Part shown: piece by piece, positions 24,003-25,545 of the stretch
How positions within the stretch are numbered: the first letter of the stretch is position 1
How the letters are laid out: each line of letters starts with the position of its first letter
Assembly (NCBI GenBank): GCA_045602005.1
Contig: JAZSAS010000059.1
Span: 1 to 25,545 of the forward strand
Length of the DNA stretch: 25,545 nucleotides
Reading direction: 5' to 3'
Source: UMGS755 sp045602005
GTDB taxonomy: Bacteria > Bacillota > Clostridia > UBA1381 > UBA9506
Position numbers and translations under genes: made by a program
The notes under the pieces: model-generated
Seen by the model: only the letters and a program-made list of their open reading frames with translations
What the model was told of the DNA's origin: nothing
The model's database searches: none

Positions 24003-24920
24003 ATGAAAATAGTGACCATAAATCAAAACGACAGCGGTCAGCGGGTGGATAAATTTTTATCTAAGCTGCTGCCGGATATGCCCAAAAGCCTGCTTTATAA
24101 ACAATTGCGGAAAAAACGGGTTAAACGCAACAAAAAAGCACTGGGACCTCAAGATGTTCTGTCTTTGGGCGATGAACTGTATCTTTATATAAACGATGAA
24201 TTTTTTCCGGGGAAAAAGGCGGTTACTGCCAGCGGCGACGGTCTTTGCGTTGTGTTTGAAGACCAAAATATTTTAGTGGCAGATAAACCAGCCGGTCAGC
24301 CATCTCACGGAGGTGATGCTTCTCTTCTTGGCCAAATTCAGGGATATTTATATCAAAAGGGGGAATATAACCCCCGGTTTGAGAATAGCTTTGCCCCTGC
24401 TCTTTCCAACCGCTTAGACAGAAACACACGAGGACTTGTGCTGGCGGCGAAAAATGCCGGTGCCTTGGCGGCACTCAACGAAAAAATTAAAAATGGCGAG
24501 GTTAAAAAGCAATATCTTTGTGTTGTGCATGGCACCATGAAACAAAAAAGCGGACAACTAAAGCACTGGCTTCTCAGCTCACAAACAGAAAATCGGGTTT
24601 TTGTTGTTAAAAAAGGAGAGCCGGGTGCTAAACAAGCTGTTTTAGATTATTCTGTGATAAAAGAAAACAAGAATTTAAGTCTTTTATGCATCACGTTGCA
24701 CACTGGCCGGAAACACCAGATTCGGGTGCAGCTTTCTGCCGAGGGTCATCCCCTTTTAGGTGACACCAAATATGGTGCACCAAAAGACAGCCGTTTTCGT
24801 TATCAGGCATTGTGTGCCTATCGGCTTACCTTTGATTTCTCGTCGGAAGAGGATGTTTTAAAAGATTTAAAAGGAAAATCCGTTGAAATTACAGGTTCTC
24901 TTTTTGATGATTTACTTTAG
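24003..24920 (+). CDS. RluA-family pseudouridine synthase
   Basis: This enzyme isomerises uridine to pseudouridine in rRNA or tRNA. The 305-residue product has an N-terminal S4 RNA-binding domain (about 12-65, QRVDKFLSKLL) and a pseudouridine synthase domain with the catalytic aspartate D139 in NRLDRNTRG, plus HTGRKHQIRVQL and GHPLLGDTKYG typical of the RluA/RluC/RluD group. The RNA target cannot be decided from sequence; RluC-like activity is plausible. The ATG at 24003 follows AAGGTGA and lies 9 bases after the cls stop. It is the last gene of the run, and a repeat element with a terminator-like end follows. Confidence 0.93.
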   Translation: MKIVTINQNDSGQRVDKFLSKLLPDMPKSLLYKQLRKKRVKRNKKALGPQDVLSLGDELYLYINDEFFPGKKAVTASGDGLCVVFEDQNILVADKPAGQPSHGGDASLLGQIQGYLYQKGEYNPRFENSFAPALSNRLDRNTRGLVLAAKNAGALAALNEKIKNGEVKKQYLCVVHGTMKQKSGQLKHWLLSSQTENRVFVVKKGEPGAKQAVLDYSVIKENKNLSLLCITLHTGRKHQIRVQLSAEGHPLLGDTKYGAPKDSRFRYQALCAYRLTFDFSSEEDVLKDLKGKSVEITGSLFDDLL

Positions 24921-24978
24921 CTTGGCCTGCCAGAAATGAAACTGTTACTTACTACCCGTAAACGGGTTCTCTTTGTGC

Positions 24979-25110
24979 AAGGCTTCCCCTTGAGGGGAAG
25001 CTGTCGAGCACAGCGAGACTGATGAGGTGTATTTTATATATCTTAATTTTTTTGCCACCTCATCCGAGTTTTGCTATGCAAAACCCACCTTCCCCTCAAG
25101 GGGAAGGCTT
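24979..25110. repeat. Palindromic, MITE-like intergenic element, complete copy
   Basis: The terminal inverted repeats are about 25 bases (24979-25003 and 25086-25110) and agree at about 23 positions around CTTCCCCTTGAGGGGAAG. An inner pair GATGAGGTG (25021-25029) and CACCTCATC (25056-25064) flanks an A/T-rich centre, and a GTTTTGC-TAT-GCAAAAC hairpin lies at 25068-25084. The right end, CCTTCCCC-TCAA-GGGGAAGG followed by CTTTTT, should terminate transcription coming from the upstream pseudouridine synthase gene. It encodes no protein. The partial copy at 1-46 has the same right-half order. Confidence 0.75.
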
Positions 25111-25170
25111 TTTAAATGTGATTAAATTCTTTAATTAGCTAATGAAGTCCAAGCTATTTTCTGATTATCA

Positions 25171-25214
25171 GTTAACCTTTATTGAACCATGTGACTATCC
25201 TGGGGTTTTCGGTA
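25171..25214 (+). repeat. 92-bp repeat, partial copy 3 (last 44 bp)
   Basis: It matches 131-174 and 25362-25405 at about 40 of 44 bases, from GTTAACC to GGTTTTCGGTA. The differences from copy 1 fall in the small stem, which is no longer well paired here. Sequence to the left does not match the first half of the full copies. Confidence 0.75.
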
Positions 25215-25247
25215 AAAAATATCCCCCCCGTATAACGGGGGGATTTT
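25214..25247. terminator. Bidirectional hairpin terminator after repeat copy 3
   Basis: CCCCCCGT pairs with ACGGGGGG around an ATA loop (25224-25242). The plus strand continues ATTTTC, and the minus strand continues ATATTTTTT, so both directions have a U-rich tail, better on the minus strand. The hairpin core CCCGTATAACGGGG also occurs, inverted, at 14083-14096. Confidence 0.7.
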
Positions 25248-25313
25248 CATTTTCGGGCATAGCCCTAATACTACTGGCGACGCTACATAGCGTTTTATAT
25301 TGGCCTGCCAGCC

Positions 25314-25405
25314 ATGCAACTAACCTTACTTATGTTCATAGTGTTTTAATTTTGTTCATCGGTTAACCTTTATTGAACCACGCGACTATCGCATGGTTTT
25401 CGGTA
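25314..25405 (+). repeat. 92-bp repeat, copy 2
   Basis: It is identical to 83-174 except at two adjacent bases (AT instead of GG) near the 3' stem. The two changes create a CCA/TGG pairing in the outer stem while disturbing one inner C-G pair. It is followed by an A-run and a hairpin. On the minus strand it lies just downstream of the partial gene at 25455. Confidence 0.8.
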
Positions 25406-25434
25406 AAAAAATATCCCCCTTTATAGGAGGATAT
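25405..25434 (-). terminator. Terminator of the partial minus-strand reading frame
   Basis: On the minus strand ATATCCTCCT pairs with AGGGGGATAT (25434-25411, one mismatch) and is followed by six T (25410-25405). It lies 21 bases after the stop codon of the reading frame at 25455-25545, which supports that frame as a real gene end. Confidence 0.7.
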
Positions 25435-25454
25435 TGGCTGTTTCTAACGATTCT

Positions 25455-25545
25455 TTATTTCTTATTTTCTTCTGCCAGCTTTTTATCATCGGGCGACTGT
25501 ACATCCGGCGCACGATAATCATAAATTTCCATATAAGATTCCATT
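25455..25545 (-). CDS. 3' end of an unidentified minus-strand gene, cut by the window edge
   Basis: A minus-strand frame is open from the window edge to a TAA at 25455-25457, covering 29 codons and ending KKLAEENKK. Two in-frame ATG codons are visible (25544 and 25532), but no upstream sequence is available to judge a start, so I treat it as the tail of a longer gene. The following terminator supports a real transcript end. The sequence is hydrophilic and charged and resembles no family I can name. Confidence 0.45.
   Translation of the reverse strand, partial: MESYMEIYDYRAPDVQSPDDKKLAEENKK

Larger units (their letters stand above)
24921..25454. other. Repeat-filled intergenic region
   Basis: This stretch holds no credible gene. 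It contains a weak hairpin (ACCCG-TAAA-CGGGT at 24954-24967), a palindromic element (24979-25110), a partial repeat copy with its hairpin (25171-25247), and a full 92-bp repeat with its hairpin (25314-25434). TTGGCCTGCCAG occurs at 24922-24933 and again at 25300-25311. A frame from 25142 to 25366 runs across two repeat copies and a hairpin and is judged spurious. Confidence 0.7.

Noticed and set aside
25142..25366. Plus-strand frame of 74 codons near the right end
   Set aside because: It crosses a partial repeat copy, a strong hairpin and most of a full repeat copy, has no ribosome binding site, and its pieces correspond to the repeats rather than to a protein.

Overview
The window looks like chromosome from an anaerobic, probably spore-forming member of the Clostridia (Firmicutes). 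The evidence is a SCIFF ranthipeptide precursor with its radical SAM maturase, a YtxC-type sporulation-associated protein, a single-chain PurL of about 1,240 residues, strong GGAGG ribosome binding sites, and frequent TTG/GTG starts. I cannot name a genus. Most of the window is ordinary housekeeping sequence. The unusual material is the SCIFF cassette and three repeat-filled intergenic regions.

Layout. Bases 1-339 hold repeats: the end of a palindromic element, a 92-bp repeat, a terminator and a row of small hairpins. From 340 to 4252 a minus-strand operon runs leftward from a TTGATA-N17-TATAAT promoter: yajC, a TIGR04086-type membrane protein, scfA (SCIFF peptide), scfB (thioether maturase) and rlmD (23S rRNA uracil methyltransferase). 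A 14-bp hairpin with a U-run lies between scfA and scfB and probably makes peptide transcripts outnumber enzyme transcripts. A minus-strand DJ-1/PfpI gene (4290-4829) is divergent from a plus-strand pair, a DUF6873-like protein and ytxC. Both directions read from promoters whose -10 boxes overlap.

Two tandem terminators (6563-6637) precede the second plus-strand operon (6713-13741): alaS, pgsA, a small two-helix membrane protein, valS, a DUF1292 protein and a hemolysin III/PAQR protein, all closely spaced or overlapping and ending at a strong terminator. A 550-bp intergenic region (13742-14291) contains a palindromic repeat element and a diverged copy of the core of the 92-bp repeat. A third plus-strand gene run (14292-24920) follows: a histidine phosphatase, purL, punA, lepA, hemW, cls (cardiolipin synthase) and an RluA-family pseudouridine synthase. 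The last 600 bp return to the repeats seen at the left end, followed by the tail of a minus-strand reading frame cut by the window edge.

Themes. Translation and RNA modification dominate (rlmD, alaS, valS, lepA, rluA-like). There is also purine synthesis and salvage (purL, punA), anionic phospholipid synthesis (pgsA, cls), and peptide or protein export (yajC, scfA/scfB). Neither tRNA synthetase gene has room for a T-box leader. The best candidates for something undescribed are the 92-bp repeat (two full copies, one 44-bp partial copy and one diverged core, each beside a hairpin and near a palindromic element) and the ATATCG-punctuated hairpin array at 251-332. No transposase, CRISPR array, tRNA or rRNA was found.
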